Shown: piece after piece, positions 1 through 8,647 of the stretch
How positions within the stretch are numbered: position 1 is the stretch's first letter
Layout of the letters: the number at the start of each line of letters is the position of its first letter
Source: Caldora sp965222765
GTDB taxonomy: Bacteria > Cyanobacteriota > Cyanobacteriia > Cyanobacteriales > Coleofasciculaceae
Length of the DNA: 64,000 nt
NCBI GenBank assembly: GCA_965222765.1
Contig: CBDCVG010000093.1
Location: 124,001 to 188,000, forward strand
Direction: 5' to 3'
Made by a program: the position numbers and the translations under genes
The notes under the pieces: model-generated
What the model was told of the DNA's origin: nothing
Database searches by the model: none
What the model saw: only the letters and a program-made list of their open reading frames with translations

Positions 1-101
1 AAGTTAGTACATTGCTGAACTAGTTGCTCAGGTGTTGGCGGCTTAATAACATAATCAATTTGTCCAGTTCGAGGATTACGAACACTATAGGAATTGAACA
101 T
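1..101 (-). CDS. N-terminus of a truncated gene, possibly aldehyde dehydrogenase
   Basis: Only the first 33 codons are visible; the gene continues past the left edge. The minus-strand ATG at 101-99 follows an AGGGAG Shine-Dalgarno-like stretch (minus strand, about 111-106). The peptide starts MFNSYSVRNPRTGQIDY and resembles the N-terminal segment of cyanobacterial aldehyde dehydrogenases, which often carry a short R-N-P-R-T-G-x-x-D-Y stretch. No catalytic residue is in the window, so the family call is inference. It is divergent from the SPFH-FHA gene at 174, with a 72-base shared promoter region. Confidence 0.45.
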   Translation of the reverse strand, partial: MFNSYSVRNPRTGQIDYVIKPPTPEQLVQQCTN

Positions 102-173
102 CCTGCTCCCTGTTTTCTTATTTCTTGAAAGCTTCTCGCTGTTAAGCTAAATATAGTCCCCTAAAAAACTCTA

Positions 174-1295
174 ATGTCTAGCAACTCTTCCCCCCTGATC
201 CAAACGTTAACCCCGGAACGTTGGGTTGGGTGGAGTATGGACTTTATTGAAGCAGGCTATGCAGGTTTATTAGTCAAAAATGGTCGGCTACTGCGGGAAT
301 TGACCCCAGGACGTCATTTTAGCTTTGCCATTCCCTTGCTAGAACAATGTCAATTGATTCTAGTAGACACTAAGATTCGGAACCTAGAGATTATATCTCA
401 TGGGGACTTTTTATCCCGCGACCAGTATCTAATTAATGTCTCCCTCAGTGTGATGTACCAGGTAGTGGATGCTAAGCGGGTAGCGTTGGAACTTTCTGAC
501 CCGATCGCAGCTCTGACTAGTGCAGTTAAGGATAGTCTGGGAGTGGCGATTGGTCAACTGCGGGTTGAACAGCTAACGAGTCAAGGACGAGTGCATGTCC
601 GTCAGTATCTGCTAGATCATGCAGAAGTTTCCTATGCTAATGGTTTTGTTTTGGAAGACGTCAGGGTAAGCGACATTAACTTTCCTCAAACTCGTGGGAT
701 TATTCGTCAGGTGGAGGGAATGAGTGCTCGCCAGGAAACAGAGCATGAAGCCGGATTAAAAAAGCAGATTGCTGAAGCTGGTCGTCCCATTATACAACCC
801 CCTGTACAACAGATAAATCTGGTTTCTGGCTCTGAATCTGAAGCCAATAACCCTACTTTGGGTGCTACTTTGGAAACTCAGAGCTTTGCTCTTGAAGGGC
901 AAGCACCGACTCAAGCCAGTTTACCAAGGCAAGACCGACCAGTACTAGCTCCAACGGTGCTAGCTGAGAGTAATGAGGGAGGAACAGTAGCTCATCTGAA
1001 ACACAGCTTATCAGGTGCGATCGCTAATTTATCAGCAACACCTTTTACCATGGGTAGGGAACCGAGCAGTAGCCTTGTGATTGAAGATACTTTATGTTCC
1101 CGCAATCACGCTCAAATTCTTCAGCAGCCTGAGCCTCAGGGTACAATCCGTTACCAACTAATCGATATAGGCAGTTCTAATGGTACTTTTGTCAATGGAC
1201 AGCGACTGGTTCCGAATCAACCCTTCTGGCTTACTCCGGGAAATGTCATCAGAATTGGTAATCAGGAATGGGCGTTTGAAGTTTCTAATTGCTGA
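174..1295 (+). CDS. SPFH/band-7 domain protein fused to a C-terminal FHA domain
   Basis: 373 residues. About residues 20-200 read as an SPFH/band-7 (stomatin-like) domain: the segment from GYAGLLVKNGRLLRELTPG through the acidic and basic strands to the QLRVEQLTSQGR helix is typical. A linker rich in Q, P and S follows (about 200-285). Residues 290-370 form an FHA domain with the phosphothreonine-binding signatures GREPSSS, SRNHAQI and SSNGTFVNG. No signal peptide or clear transmembrane segment is visible, so membrane association would come through the band-7 fold. FHA domains bind pThr peptides; a PP2C phosphatase and a Ser/Thr kinase-like gene lie within 7 kb, which suggests a phospho-signalling role. 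SPFH-FHA is an uncommon fusion. Domain calls are firm; the cellular role is inference. Confidence 0.85.
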   Translation: MSSNSSPLIQTLTPERWVGWSMDFIEAGYAGLLVKNGRLLRELTPGRHFSFAIPLLEQCQLILVDTKIRNLEIISHGDFLSRDQYLINVSLSVMYQVVDAKRVALELSDPIAALTSAVKDSLGVAIGQLRVEQLTSQGRVHVRQYLLDHAEVSYANGFVLEDVRVSDINFPQTRGIIRQVEGMSARQETEHEAGLKKQIAEAGRPIIQPPVQQINLVSGSESEANNPTLGATLETQSFALEGQAPTQASLPRQDRPVLAPTVLAESNEGGTVAHLKHSLSGAIANLSATPFTMGREPSSSLVIEDTLCSRNHAQILQQPEPQGTIRYQLIDIGSSNGTFVNGQRLVPNQPFWLTPGNVIRIGNQEWAFEVSNC

Positions 1296-1430
1296 GCTGA
1301 ATTATCGAAAAGGGGAGATGGCTGAACCAAAAAACGGTTGGGGAAAAGAGTCAGTAGACACGGAGACACGAGACGCTCCAGACATCGAGAATGGAAATTC
1401 CACCCAAAATTTCGCTCACCCAGGGGAGAT

Positions 1431-2285
1431 ATGATTCAAGCTATACCAAAATTCGCTATCAAGCCCGGTTACCGTCCGCAAGCAGAAGACACCACTGTAG
1501 AAACAGATTTGTTGACGTTCCACCTACTCAGACAGCGAACACCAACCGAGCGGTTAAAAATGGCAGCTTCCTTAACCCGCAGCGCTCGGAAGCTCTCTTT
1601 ATCTTCCCTCAGGCAACACTTTGGAGAACTTTCCCCTCAGCAGTTTGCTAAAAAGATTGCCTTTGCATGGTTACAAGAGTATTGCCCTTCTAATTATATT
1701 CCAACCAGTGACCCCCAGATGTGGATTCAGGACTCAATTTCACTTGCAGTTAAACTTCACCCGATTTTTAAAGAATTGGGAATTTCTTATTACATTACTG
1801 GTGGAGTAGCTGCAATCTCTTACGGTGAGCCCCGCACAACACAAGATTTAGATTTGGTAATCAAGATTTCTCCCCTAGATATCGAGCGTCTTAGTTGCGT
1901 ACTCACGAGCCATGAATTTTATGTCCCTGGTGTTGAAGACGTGAAATCTGGTCGGATGAGAACCCTACAAATTACTGATATAGAGACTATTAGCCGTGCA
2001 GACTTGGTAGTAGCCGGAACAGATGAATTTGACCGACTAAAATTCGAGCGACGGCGGTTGATTGAGTTTGGAGGTACTCTACTCTATTTTGCCTCTCCTG
2101 AAGATATCATTTTGAATAAGCTACGGTGGAGGCAATATTCAGGCTCCGATAAACAATGGCGTGATGTCTTGGGTGTCCTCAAAGTTCAGGGTGAAAAATT
2201 GGATAGAGGTTATCTAATGAAGTGGGCTAAACAACTGGGAGTAGTCGATGCTCTACGTCAAGCTTTTGTTGAATCTGGGAGTTGA
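1431..2285 (+). CDS. Nucleotidyltransferase-fold protein (AbiEii/DUF6036-like)
   Basis: The start at 1431 is chosen because AGGGGAG sits just upstream (1422-1428); the frame stays open to 1338, but that extension reads through a degenerate 'gacacggagacacgag' repeat common in cyanobacterial intergenic DNA. The 284-residue product has the nucleotidyltransferase core in its middle: YITGGVAAISYGEPR followed by TTQDLDLVIK, giving the GG-x9-10-DxD geometry of AbiEii/MNT and DUF6036 proteins, then a helical C-terminal half (LNKLRWRQYS, WRDVLGVLKVQG). Family members are often toxins or antitoxins of type IV or MNT/HEPN systems. No HEPN partner or AbiEi-like regulator is adjacent, so it may be an orphan. 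The N-terminal ~110 residues are helical and unassigned. Confidence 0.7.
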   Translation: MIQAIPKFAIKPGYRPQAEDTTVETDLLTFHLLRQRTPTERLKMAASLTRSARKLSLSSLRQHFGELSPQQFAKKIAFAWLQEYCPSNYIPTSDPQMWIQDSISLAVKLHPIFKELGISYYITGGVAAISYGEPRTTQDLDLVIKISPLDIERLSCVLTSHEFYVPGVEDVKSGRMRTLQITDIETISRADLVVAGTDEFDRLKFERRRLIEFGGTLLYFASPEDIILNKLRWRQYSGSDKQWRDVLGVLKVQGEKLDRGYLMKWAKQLGVVDALRQAFVESGS

Positions 2286-2344
2286 TAATGGAATTTGTAG
2301 GATTTTTGAACCTAGATTAATCCTGAGTTCTCTATTCAAAAAAA

Positions 2345-2425
2345 ATACATATAGATAAGAATGATAATCATTGTCAAGGCAAGGAGGAGCAGTCGTCGGC
2401 TGCTCCTTCTCCTCCTCTTGTAGCA
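2345..2425 (+). repeat. Solo terminal repeat related to the ISAzo13-like element
   Basis: The intergenic stretch holds AGAATGATAATCATTGTCA (2358-2376), then a GC-rich hairpin (about 2381-2415, arms around GGAGCAG/CTGCTCC). The same order, an AATGATAATNATTGTCA palindrome followed by a hairpin, forms both ends of the decayed element at 7182-8342. Only one end is present here, so it is a solo end or a MITE fragment. Lying between convergent genes it may also act as a terminator. Confidence 0.6.
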
Positions 2426-2481
2426 ATTTGAGGATCATTCCATTTTTGTGGGGCTCGCGGGTATCTATGCAATTAACTCAA

Positions 2482-3219
2482 TCATTGGTTACTCATTTGA
2501 TCAATCTCAGCAATCACTACGGTGATGTTGTCTCTACCTCCATTCTCCTTAGCCGCTTCAACAAGCTTAGCCGCAGCTTGTTTCTCATCTAAACTGGGCT
2601 GCAGATAGTCAGCAATTAAAGTATCGGAGAGTTCTTCAGTAAGACCATCACTACACAGAAGCAGGCGGTCTCCAGATTCTACATCTATTGATTGGACATC
2701 AACTTGATGTAAGTCCTTGCGTCCCAGACACTGAGATAACACATGACGCCAGGGATGACTCCGAGCCTGTTCTGGAGTAATGTCACCCGCTTTCATTGCC
2801 TTGGCTACCCAAGTGTGGTCTTCTGTAATCTGCTGTAGCTCAGAATTTCTCAGGCGATAGATGCGAGAATCTCCCACATGACCTAACCAACACTGCTGTT
2901 GGCGGAAAAGCACGACAACGGCAGTAGTGCCCATATCTGCCCGTTCTGGGTGATCTTGTTGATCTTCAATAATCGCCTCATTAGCTTTATCAATAGCTTG
3001 CTCTAGTAACTCAGATGAAGAAGTTGGCGATTTCCAGTACTCATCCAAATGAGTCTGAATAGCCTTGGTTGCCAGTTGACTAGCTTCCTGTCCACCAGCA
3101 TGACCTCCCATCCCGTCGGCGACAATAAAAAAGCGACCATCCGGGTCAATGTAGTAATTGTCCTGGTTCACAGTACGCAGTAAACCTGGGTCTGTAAGAC
3201 CAGCGAAGCGACCTTTCAT
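2482..3219 (-). CDS. PP2C-family protein serine/threonine phosphatase
   Basis: 245 residues covering one complete PP2C domain. Seen: the N-terminal GLTDPGLLRTVNQDN with the metal-binding RxxNQD, VADGMGGHAGGQEAS (DGMGGH), the MGTTAV segment, GHVGDSRIYR, LLLCSDGLTE, and the terminal GGRDNITVVI motif with the last metal-binding Asp. All canonical motifs of bacterial PrpC/Stp-type, Mn/Mg-dependent phosphatases are intact and the length is typical. It would dephosphorylate Ser/Thr residues placed by Hanks-type kinases. An FHA protein (174) and a kinase-like protein (5691) are close, but neither forms an obvious operon with it. No membrane segment, so cytosolic. Confidence 0.95.
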   Translation of the reverse strand: MKGRFAGLTDPGLLRTVNQDNYYIDPDGRFFIVADGMGGHAGGQEASQLATKAIQTHLDEYWKSPTSSSELLEQAIDKANEAIIEDQQDHPERADMGTTAVVVLFRQQQCWLGHVGDSRIYRLRNSELQQITEDHTWVAKAMKAGDITPEQARSHPWRHVLSQCLGRKDLHQVDVQSIDVESGDRLLLCSDGLTEELSDTLIADYLQPSLDEKQAAAKLVEAAKENGGRDNITVVIAEIDQMSNQ

Positions 3220-3282
3220 ACGTTTATTATGGCAGCGCTCTGGTGCGCTAGTTGTTTGCTGACATCAAAAACTTTACGTTAG

Positions 3283-5054
3283 TTAGAGCATTCGATCAAA
3301 TCGGTCAAGCCGTCTGAGCAAACGAATCAAGGCAAATGCTGCGGCTGCTGCCATCAAAGCAACAACTACTGCCAGAACTACTTGACCATTAACTAATAGG
3401 ATAGTAGCTGACAGAATGAACGCACTCAGCAGTAAAGTGTAGTTAGTTCCCAACTGCAAACTGCTCATGCGTCGTAGGATTCGGTCTGATTCGATAGACC
3501 GCACTCGAACGCGCAGGTCTCCTCGCTCTAACTTATCAATTGTATCTTCAATTCTGCGAGGTAAACTCAAAGCCGTAGAGCTAACTTGTACTGCTTGGCG
3601 TCCTAGTTCATTGATCAGGTTGTCACGATTGTCGGGAGTATTGCTGTTGCTCATAACTTGTAATGCAAAAGGTTGTGCAACCTCCATGAAGTTAAATTCT
3701 GGATCTAATCCCTTACCCACACCTTCTAAGGTAGAAAAAGCTCGCATTACGAAGGTGAAAGTAGCAGGAAAACGAAAAGGTTGACCGTAGGCAATTTCGT
3801 AGAGATCCTCGCTGATTTCATTCACGGATTGCTCCTCAAAAGGCTTATCCATAAAATAATCCAGCATATACTGAACTGAACGCCTTACTGGACCCATATC
3901 CCCTACTGGTGCCAGAGCGCCCAATTCAATTAGGGAAGTAACTACTCGATCGCCATCTTTTTGGGCAATGCCAAACAGCATTTCCATCAGTTGCTCTCGC
4001 ACATTGGACTTAATCTGCCCCATCATACCGAAATCATAGAAGATCAGGGCACTCTCAGGGGAAACAGCAATGTTACCAGGATGGGGGTCAGCATGGAAAA
4101 AACCATCATTGAGTAACTGATGCAGGTAAGCCTTTGCCCCAAGATTTGCTAGTAAGCTGCGATTGAGACCAGCAGCTTCTATAGCTTCGTAGTTACTAAT
4201 TTTAATACCAGGAACATATTCTAGGGTTAGAACCCTTGCTGAAGTATACCGCCAGTAGATTCGTGGCACTCTCACCCAGTCGTAGTTGCGGAAATTCCGG
4301 CGAAACTTATCAGCATTACGACCTTCGTTAAAATAATCAATCTCTTCCCAGAGAATGCGACAACATTCCTCGTAGATTCCCATCCAATCTCGACCTTTCC
4401 CCCAATCAGGATGGTTTTGAAAGTAACGGGCAATACCTTTAAGGATTGCTAAGTCAATCTTAAAAGCTGAACTAATCCCGGTCTTTGTACTTTGACAACG
4501 ATCTCTTCTCCACTAGGTAATTGGGCTTTATGAACTTGTCCCAGGCTAGCAGCGGCAAGGGGAATCGGGTCAAAACTGCGAAAGAGTTTGGCTACTGGCT
4601 TACCTACATCTTGCTTGATAATTGCTGCCGCTTGCTCGTAACTAAAGGCAGGTACTCGATCTTGTAATTTGGCAAGTTCATCAACATACTCACTAGGAAA
4701 TAAGTCAGCACGGGTGGAGAATAGTTGACCAACTTTGATGAAGGTTGGACCTAATTCCAAAAATGTATCTCGAATCCAGACTGCCTGTTTTTTCCGTCGT
4801 TCTGAGCGCTTGGCATCCGTTATGCCACCCCGATAGCTCCAGGATTTACCTTCAAGCCATAACTTTGTTGACAGGGTTAAAACGAAAGACCAAATATCTA
4901 TAAAGCGGCGGTTACGGGAGTAATTTTCCCTGTTCCACCTGTAAGTTTTATCCTTGTGGACTTTACCTCGATTAAGTGGCATTGATACCAAGTTTTCCCT
5001 GTATAGGTTGGGATTGACAGAGTTTTTAGAAAGAGCAGACACTCGGGTTACCAA
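3283..5054 (-). pseudogene. AarF/ABC1/UbiB atypical kinase, interrupted by a one-base deletion
   Basis: Two minus-strand frames make one ABC1-family protein. The N-terminal part (5054-4449) holds the extended N-terminus, the KVGQLFSTRADLFP (KxGQ) motif, the Ala-rich loop AAASLGQVHKA and VVVKVQRPGL-like strand. The C-terminal part (3283 to about 4470) continues IDLAILKGIARYFQNHP, then FFHADPHPGNI (catalytic loop), YDFGMMGQI (metal-binding DFG) and two C-terminal membrane helices. Translating across the junction, one missing base in the A run at 4462-4465 (T run on the coding strand) turns QLFKIDLAIL into QLLRLT-stop. Restoring it gives one ~590-residue protein of normal family length. UbiB-type proteins support quinone/prenyl-lipid metabolism. 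It is either a sequencing error or a recent pseudogene. Confidence 0.88.
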
Positions 5055-5267
5055 ATTAATTTTTCAAAGGAGAGATTAATAAAAAAAATGGTTCAAAAAT
5101 AAAGTGAGAGAGGATACTTTTTGCTGTTTGGGCACAATTTATTTGGATAATAAACTAGTGCAAGAAGGCAGAAAGCAGAAAAGTTTGTAGGGCAAGCTCT
5201 TTAAGCTTTTGTCACTGATTGGCTTATTTGAGCCGCGCTGCACTAGAAATTCCCTTAAGAATGAAAA

Positions 5268-5295
5268 AGTCTGTCTTTTAAGTGTCAGACAGACT
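5268..5295 (-). terminator. Intrinsic terminator overlapping the end of the DUF6825-like gene
   Basis: On the minus strand AGTCTGTC and GACAGACT form a perfect 8-bp stem (plus 5268-5275 and 5288-5295) followed by a T-rich tract. The upstream arm lies in the last codons of the gene ending at 5285, so the terminator is built partly from coding sequence. Confidence 0.75.
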
Positions 5296-5611
5296 GCTCG
5301 CGGTAGAGTTTTAACTCATTGCGCAGTTGGGCAATTTCCGCTCGAAGTTCATCAATAGTTTCTTGTAAATCAACTGGTTTAGATACACTTGCTCCAGTAT
5401 TAGGGATAGTGCTTTGAGCGGTTGTTGTTTCCACTTCCATTTCTGCCCGAGCTATCACTTGCTCAGTGAATTGCCGCAGTCGTTCTCTCTGTTCGGCATC
5501 AAACTTACCCAGTTCACTTAGAGCATTAGTCAAAGTATCTTGTACTTGCTCGTTGATGGCTTGAGCAATCGCTCTGCCAAGGAAAAAGGCATGAATTACA
5601 GGATCACTCAT
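5285..5611 (-). CDS. Small conserved cyanobacterial protein (DUF6825-like) with C-terminal coiled coil
   Basis: 108 residues. The N-terminal half (MSDPVIHAFFLGRAIAQAI...) is a helical segment resembling a cyanobacterial/plastid family annotated as DUF6825; the C-terminal 30 residues (ETIDELRAEIAQLRNELKL) have the heptad pattern of a coiled coil. A Ser/Thr/Pro-rich linker joins them. No signal peptide or catalytic motif. It is transcribed with, but 230 bases upstream of, the AarF gene; its own terminator makes it probably monocistronic. Function unknown; the DUF number is from memory and is moderately certain. Confidence 0.7.
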   Translation of the reverse strand: MSDPVIHAFFLGRAIAQAINEQVQDTLTNALSELGKFDAEQRERLRQFTEQVIARAEMEVETTTAQSTIPNTGASVSKPVDLQETIDELRAEIAQLRNELKLYREQSV

Positions 5612-5690
5612 AAATAAAATTATTTAGTATACGTAACAGATTATAACGTAATTGTTACAAATGCGTCTGCCTACACTCCCCCCTTTATTT

Positions 5691-6956
5691 TCACAGTGAG
5701 GGTTCTGAGACAGGCCAATCACTGCGAGGGGGGAAGGATTGCTCTGTATGCAAAATTGTCGAACCTGGTGTATTGGGACCATTAAACCGTAGTGCAAAGC
5801 CAAATCCTATCCCTGCTGATGCCGCGATCGCACCAGTCATGAGTAGTGCTTTTAAGGGCAATTTTTTCAGGGATAGCTTAAATGGGAGAGCTTTGAGTGC
5901 TTTAGTTTTTTTTAGGGTGCGTGGGATTTGAATTCTCCGCTTCCCTGCATCCCGGCGTCCCCGTGTCTGTTTATCATTTCTACCACACCTTTTTTCGCTC
6001 ACCCGCGCGGAAGTATGCTCTGTAGAGGGAGAAGAAAGCAATGTATCTTGGTTAGGATACCCTGACTTTAGTAGTGGAGTGTCTTCTTGTTTGGCTATTT
6101 CCCTGTCTTCCTGTCTCCTTAATCTCTTCGGCAGAGGAATCGAGGCAAACCAAGCTTCTACAGTTTGGGGTCGTTTTTCGGGTGCTAGTTCCAAAGCACA
6201 CCTAATTGCTTGAATAGCTCTTGTAGTGAGTTTAGGTGGTGATTGTTGAGAGTTTAAGGGGAAAAGACAATCACTCTCCCCTGCTTGCAGCACTTTTCTT
6301 ACTGGTACTGGTAATGGAGGAGAGCCTGTCAACAAGCAGTAGCAAGTTGCTGCTAGGGCATAGATATCTGTTGCTTTGGTACGCTGATACTCTGGAGAAT
6401 ACTGTTCTGGGGGCACATATCCAGATGAGAGAAGACTAGCATGAGTTTGCATTGCCCCTGGTGTCAACTCACAGGTAATCCCCAACTCACATAACACAAC
6501 GCAGTCACTATCTTGACGCAGAATGATATTTTGGGGTTTGATATCCTGGTGTAGTAAGCCAAACTGATGTAAGCTACTCAGAGCATCACCAACTTGATAA
6601 ATATACTTAAAGACTTTCCTTTCTGATAACACCTGAGTTTGAATAATTTGGGCTAGAGTCTGCCCTGAAATATATTCCATCACTAGGTAAGGGCGTCCAG
6701 CTTCTTCAAAATAGTCGAGTAACGAAACTAGATGGGGATGCTGACAGCGCTTCAATCTCTGAGCAACCTTGAGAAATTGCTGCCTGAATTTGTCAAAATC
6801 TGGATGCTGACACAAATTTTCAGGCAGGGTTTTGAGGACAACTGTTTGATTAAACTGACTGGTTCCCCGGTAGGTAAGACTAAAGACTCCATTGCCTAGT
6901 TGGGTATCGAGGATGTATTTGCCTTTATTGATGGTAGTGCCTGGTGTCAAGTTCAT
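5691..6956 (-). CDS. Hanks-type Ser/Thr kinase-like protein with degenerate catalytic motifs
   Basis: 421 residues: kinase domain about 12-275, a basic Ser-rich linker, one membrane helix (about 375-393, MTGAIAASAGIGFGFAL) and a short extracytoplasmic tail. The fold is clear: VVLKTLP with the ATP Lys, YLVMEYISGQTL hinge, HQDIKPQN catalytic loop and YVPPEQY in place of APE. Several positions are off consensus: the Gly-rich loop is GNGVFS, the helix-C Glu is not apparent, and the DFG triad reads ELG. It may be weakly active or a pseudokinase. Plus positions 5939-5976 encode TRGRRDAGKRR from a 'gacacggggacgccggg' repeat common between cyanobacterial genes, so a repeat has entered the linker in frame. 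PP2C and FHA genes nearby suggest a shared pathway. Confidence 0.85.
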   Translation of the reverse strand: MNLTPGTTINKGKYILDTQLGNGVFSLTYRGTSQFNQTVVLKTLPENLCQHPDFDKFRQQFLKVAQRLKRCQHPHLVSLLDYFEEAGRPYLVMEYISGQTLAQIIQTQVLSERKVFKYIYQVGDALSSLHQFGLLHQDIKPQNIILRQDSDCVVLCELGITCELTPGAMQTHASLLSSGYVPPEQYSPEYQRTKATDIYALAATCYCLLTGSPPLPVPVRKVLQAGESDCLFPLNSQQSPPKLTTRAIQAIRCALELAPEKRPQTVEAWFASIPLPKRLRRQEDREIAKQEDTPLLKSGYPNQDTLLSSPSTEHTSARVSEKRCGRNDKQTRGRRDAGKRRIQIPRTLKKTKALKALPFKLSLKKLPLKALLMTGAIAASAGIGFGFALRFNGPNTPGSTILHTEQSFPPRSDWPVSEPSL

Positions 6957-7181
6957 ATTTCAACCTGCTGGAGACTCCCGTTATAGCCTACAGCTTAACG
7001 GCGGATTGTTGACAAAAATTTACTACCGAGCTTCCCATTCTATGCTACAGCTTTAGGTCAGTTATAAATAAGTAATTTCTAAAGTCGGCTGAGTTTCCAG
7101 CGTGTTGCTTCCGGTACAGGTGCGGCAATAGCAATAACTCTAGCGTAAAGGCAACTGAAACGAATTAGGAAAATTATTAGG

Positions 7182-8342
7182 GACTTCCAAAAAATAAAAC
7201 ATCCCATAAAAAGAATGATAATTATTGTCATGCGGATAGGAAGGGGCAGCCGTTGGCTGCCCCTTCCTATCCTTTGGGGGGTGACTTTTCGCCCCAAAGC
7301 TCCCTTTTTTATAGTAAATTTGAGCTGGAGTGATTTTTTGGGTAGAGCAGGGGTGTATATAGAATTAACTGAGGAGCTGAAGTAAGAAAGCAATTAATAT
7401 CAAAATTTGGTTATAGTTCCGAAGAGTTACCAACTGTAGAAACGATTCGTCTCAAGTTAAATGAGTTGGGCTATCGTCTGAGACGGGTGGCAAAAGTTCA
7501 ACCTCAAAAAAAATTCCGGAAACTGATGCCATCTTCTCACAACTAGCAATAATTAATCAAGAGGCACAAGACGACCCAAGTATTTTACGCCTTAGTCTAG
7601 ATGCCAAAGCTCGCGTAAAAATAGGTTCATTTGCTCGTGGTGGAAAAAACCGAATTCCAACCTCGGCTGAAGACCATGATTATAACCCAAAAACAACTGT
7701 AACGCCTTACGGCATCTTTCTTCCAGAATTAGATGAATTATTTTTGTACTTCACAGAATCGAAAGTTACTAGTGACTTTATAGTTGATGTAATAGCCGAT
7801 TTTTGGGAGCGAGAAAGTGGGCGGTTTACCCAGATTAAGACACTGGTTATTAACCAAGATAATGGAGCAGAAAATAGTTCCCGTCGTACTCAATTCATGA
7901 AACGTATCGTCGAGTTTGCTCAGCAATATCAACTCAATATACGTTTGGCTTACTATCCACCTCACTCATTGTGCCAATGAAGATTTCCCAAATTTAGGTA
8001 AGTGGTTTATTGACATAAATTGTGTCGCCACGTAGTTTTCAAGCTTGTTACAATAGTTTTATGCCGCAATTATACTGGTGGAGAGAAGTGCAAAGTATTT
8101 GTGTAATATTTGCGTGAATATTACGCAAATAAAAATCAAAATGTGTCGCTGTTTTGTGCTTGCGATCGCAAGCACTCTTCAAGCAAAAAAATTACTTGAA
8201 AGCCATGTCTGGTATGGCTTCCACAAGGCTATGCAGCAAGCCCTAGATGAGGGGATAGGAAGGGGCAGCCTTGGCTGCCCCTTCCTATCCGCCTGACAAT
8301 GATTATCATTCTTTTTGTGGGATGTTTTATTTTTTGGAAGTC
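7182..8342 (+). mobile_element. Decayed ISAzo13-like insertion sequence with long terminal inverted repeats
   Basis: Terminal inverted repeats run inward from GACTTCCAAAAAATAAAACA (7182 on plus; mirrored ending at 8342). Each end carries, in order, a conserved A/T tract, the palindrome TGATAATNATTGTCA (7216-7230 and, reversed, 8294-8308) and a near-perfect hairpin (7233-7273 and 8252-8289, arms GGATAGGAAGGGGCAGCC). The ends match over roughly 90 bases with few differences. The interior keeps only the middle of the transposase. Immediate flanks show no convincing target duplication. Confidence 0.8.
7397..7975 (+). pseudogene. ISAzo13-family transposase fragment (DDE)
   Basis: Translation gives ELPTVETIRLKLNELGYRLR, then after a frameshift near 7515 a continuous stretch with LRLSLDAKARVKIGSFARGG, HDYNPKTTVTPYGIFLP, LVINQDNGAENSSRR and FAQQYQLNIRLAYYPPHS. 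These are core motifs of the ISAzo13/Rhodopirellula-type DDE transposases; the first Asp (SLDAKA) and second Asp (NQDNG) are visible. The N-terminus and everything after YYPPHS, including the last acidic residue, are lost. It is inactive and lies between the inverted ends listed separately. Confidence 0.85.
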
Positions 8343-8347
8343 TCTAA

Positions 8348-8459
8348 CCCTCTTCTGTCACTTTCCGAAATTCTGACGAGATTCCGTCATTACAGCCAAC
8401 GATACCTAACGAGAGAATCAGGGTTTGACCCCTATTTTTCGGAGTCTGACAGAAGAGGG
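8348..8459. mobile_element. 112-bp MITE (family A), copy 1, with 4-bp target duplication
   Basis: Ends CCCTCTTCTGTCA and TGACAGAAGAGGG are inverted repeats. CTAA flanks both sides (8344-8347 and 8460-8463), a clean 4-bp duplication. A second copy of identical length, in opposite orientation, lies at 21322-21433. No coding capacity. Confidence 0.85.
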
Positions 8460-8555
8460 CTAATCAAAACTATGCAGCAGTTGGTTGTCTTCAGAGCAGT
8501 ATCAAATCATTTATTTAACAGAAACATCACCTAAGTTTAGTTAGGGAACTTTAGG

Positions 8556-8624
8556 GGCGAAGCATTTGGGCAATAAATTAAGTGCATAGACTCAAATTTA
8601 TCCTACCCAAATGCTTCATCTAAT
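8556..8624. repeat. Palindromic repeat, possible terminator of the giant gene
   Basis: Arms GCGAAGCATTTGGGCAATAA and the complementary segment ending CCCAAATGCTTC close a ~69-base hairpin. This palindrome type is widespread in cyanobacterial genomes. It lies 24 bases past the stop of the minus-strand gene at 8648 and may serve as its transcript end. Confidence 0.65.
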
Positions 8625-8647
8625 CTTTGGGATTTAATCAGCCAGTA

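Noticed and set aside
1338..1430. Upstream extension of the nucleotidyltransferase
   Set aside because: It translates a degenerate intergenic 'gacacgg' repeat, and a better ribosome site precedes 1431.
7079..7393. 104-codon minus-strand frame
   Set aside because: It reads through the terminal repeat and hairpin of the ISAzo13-like relic; composition and lack of homology argue against a gene.
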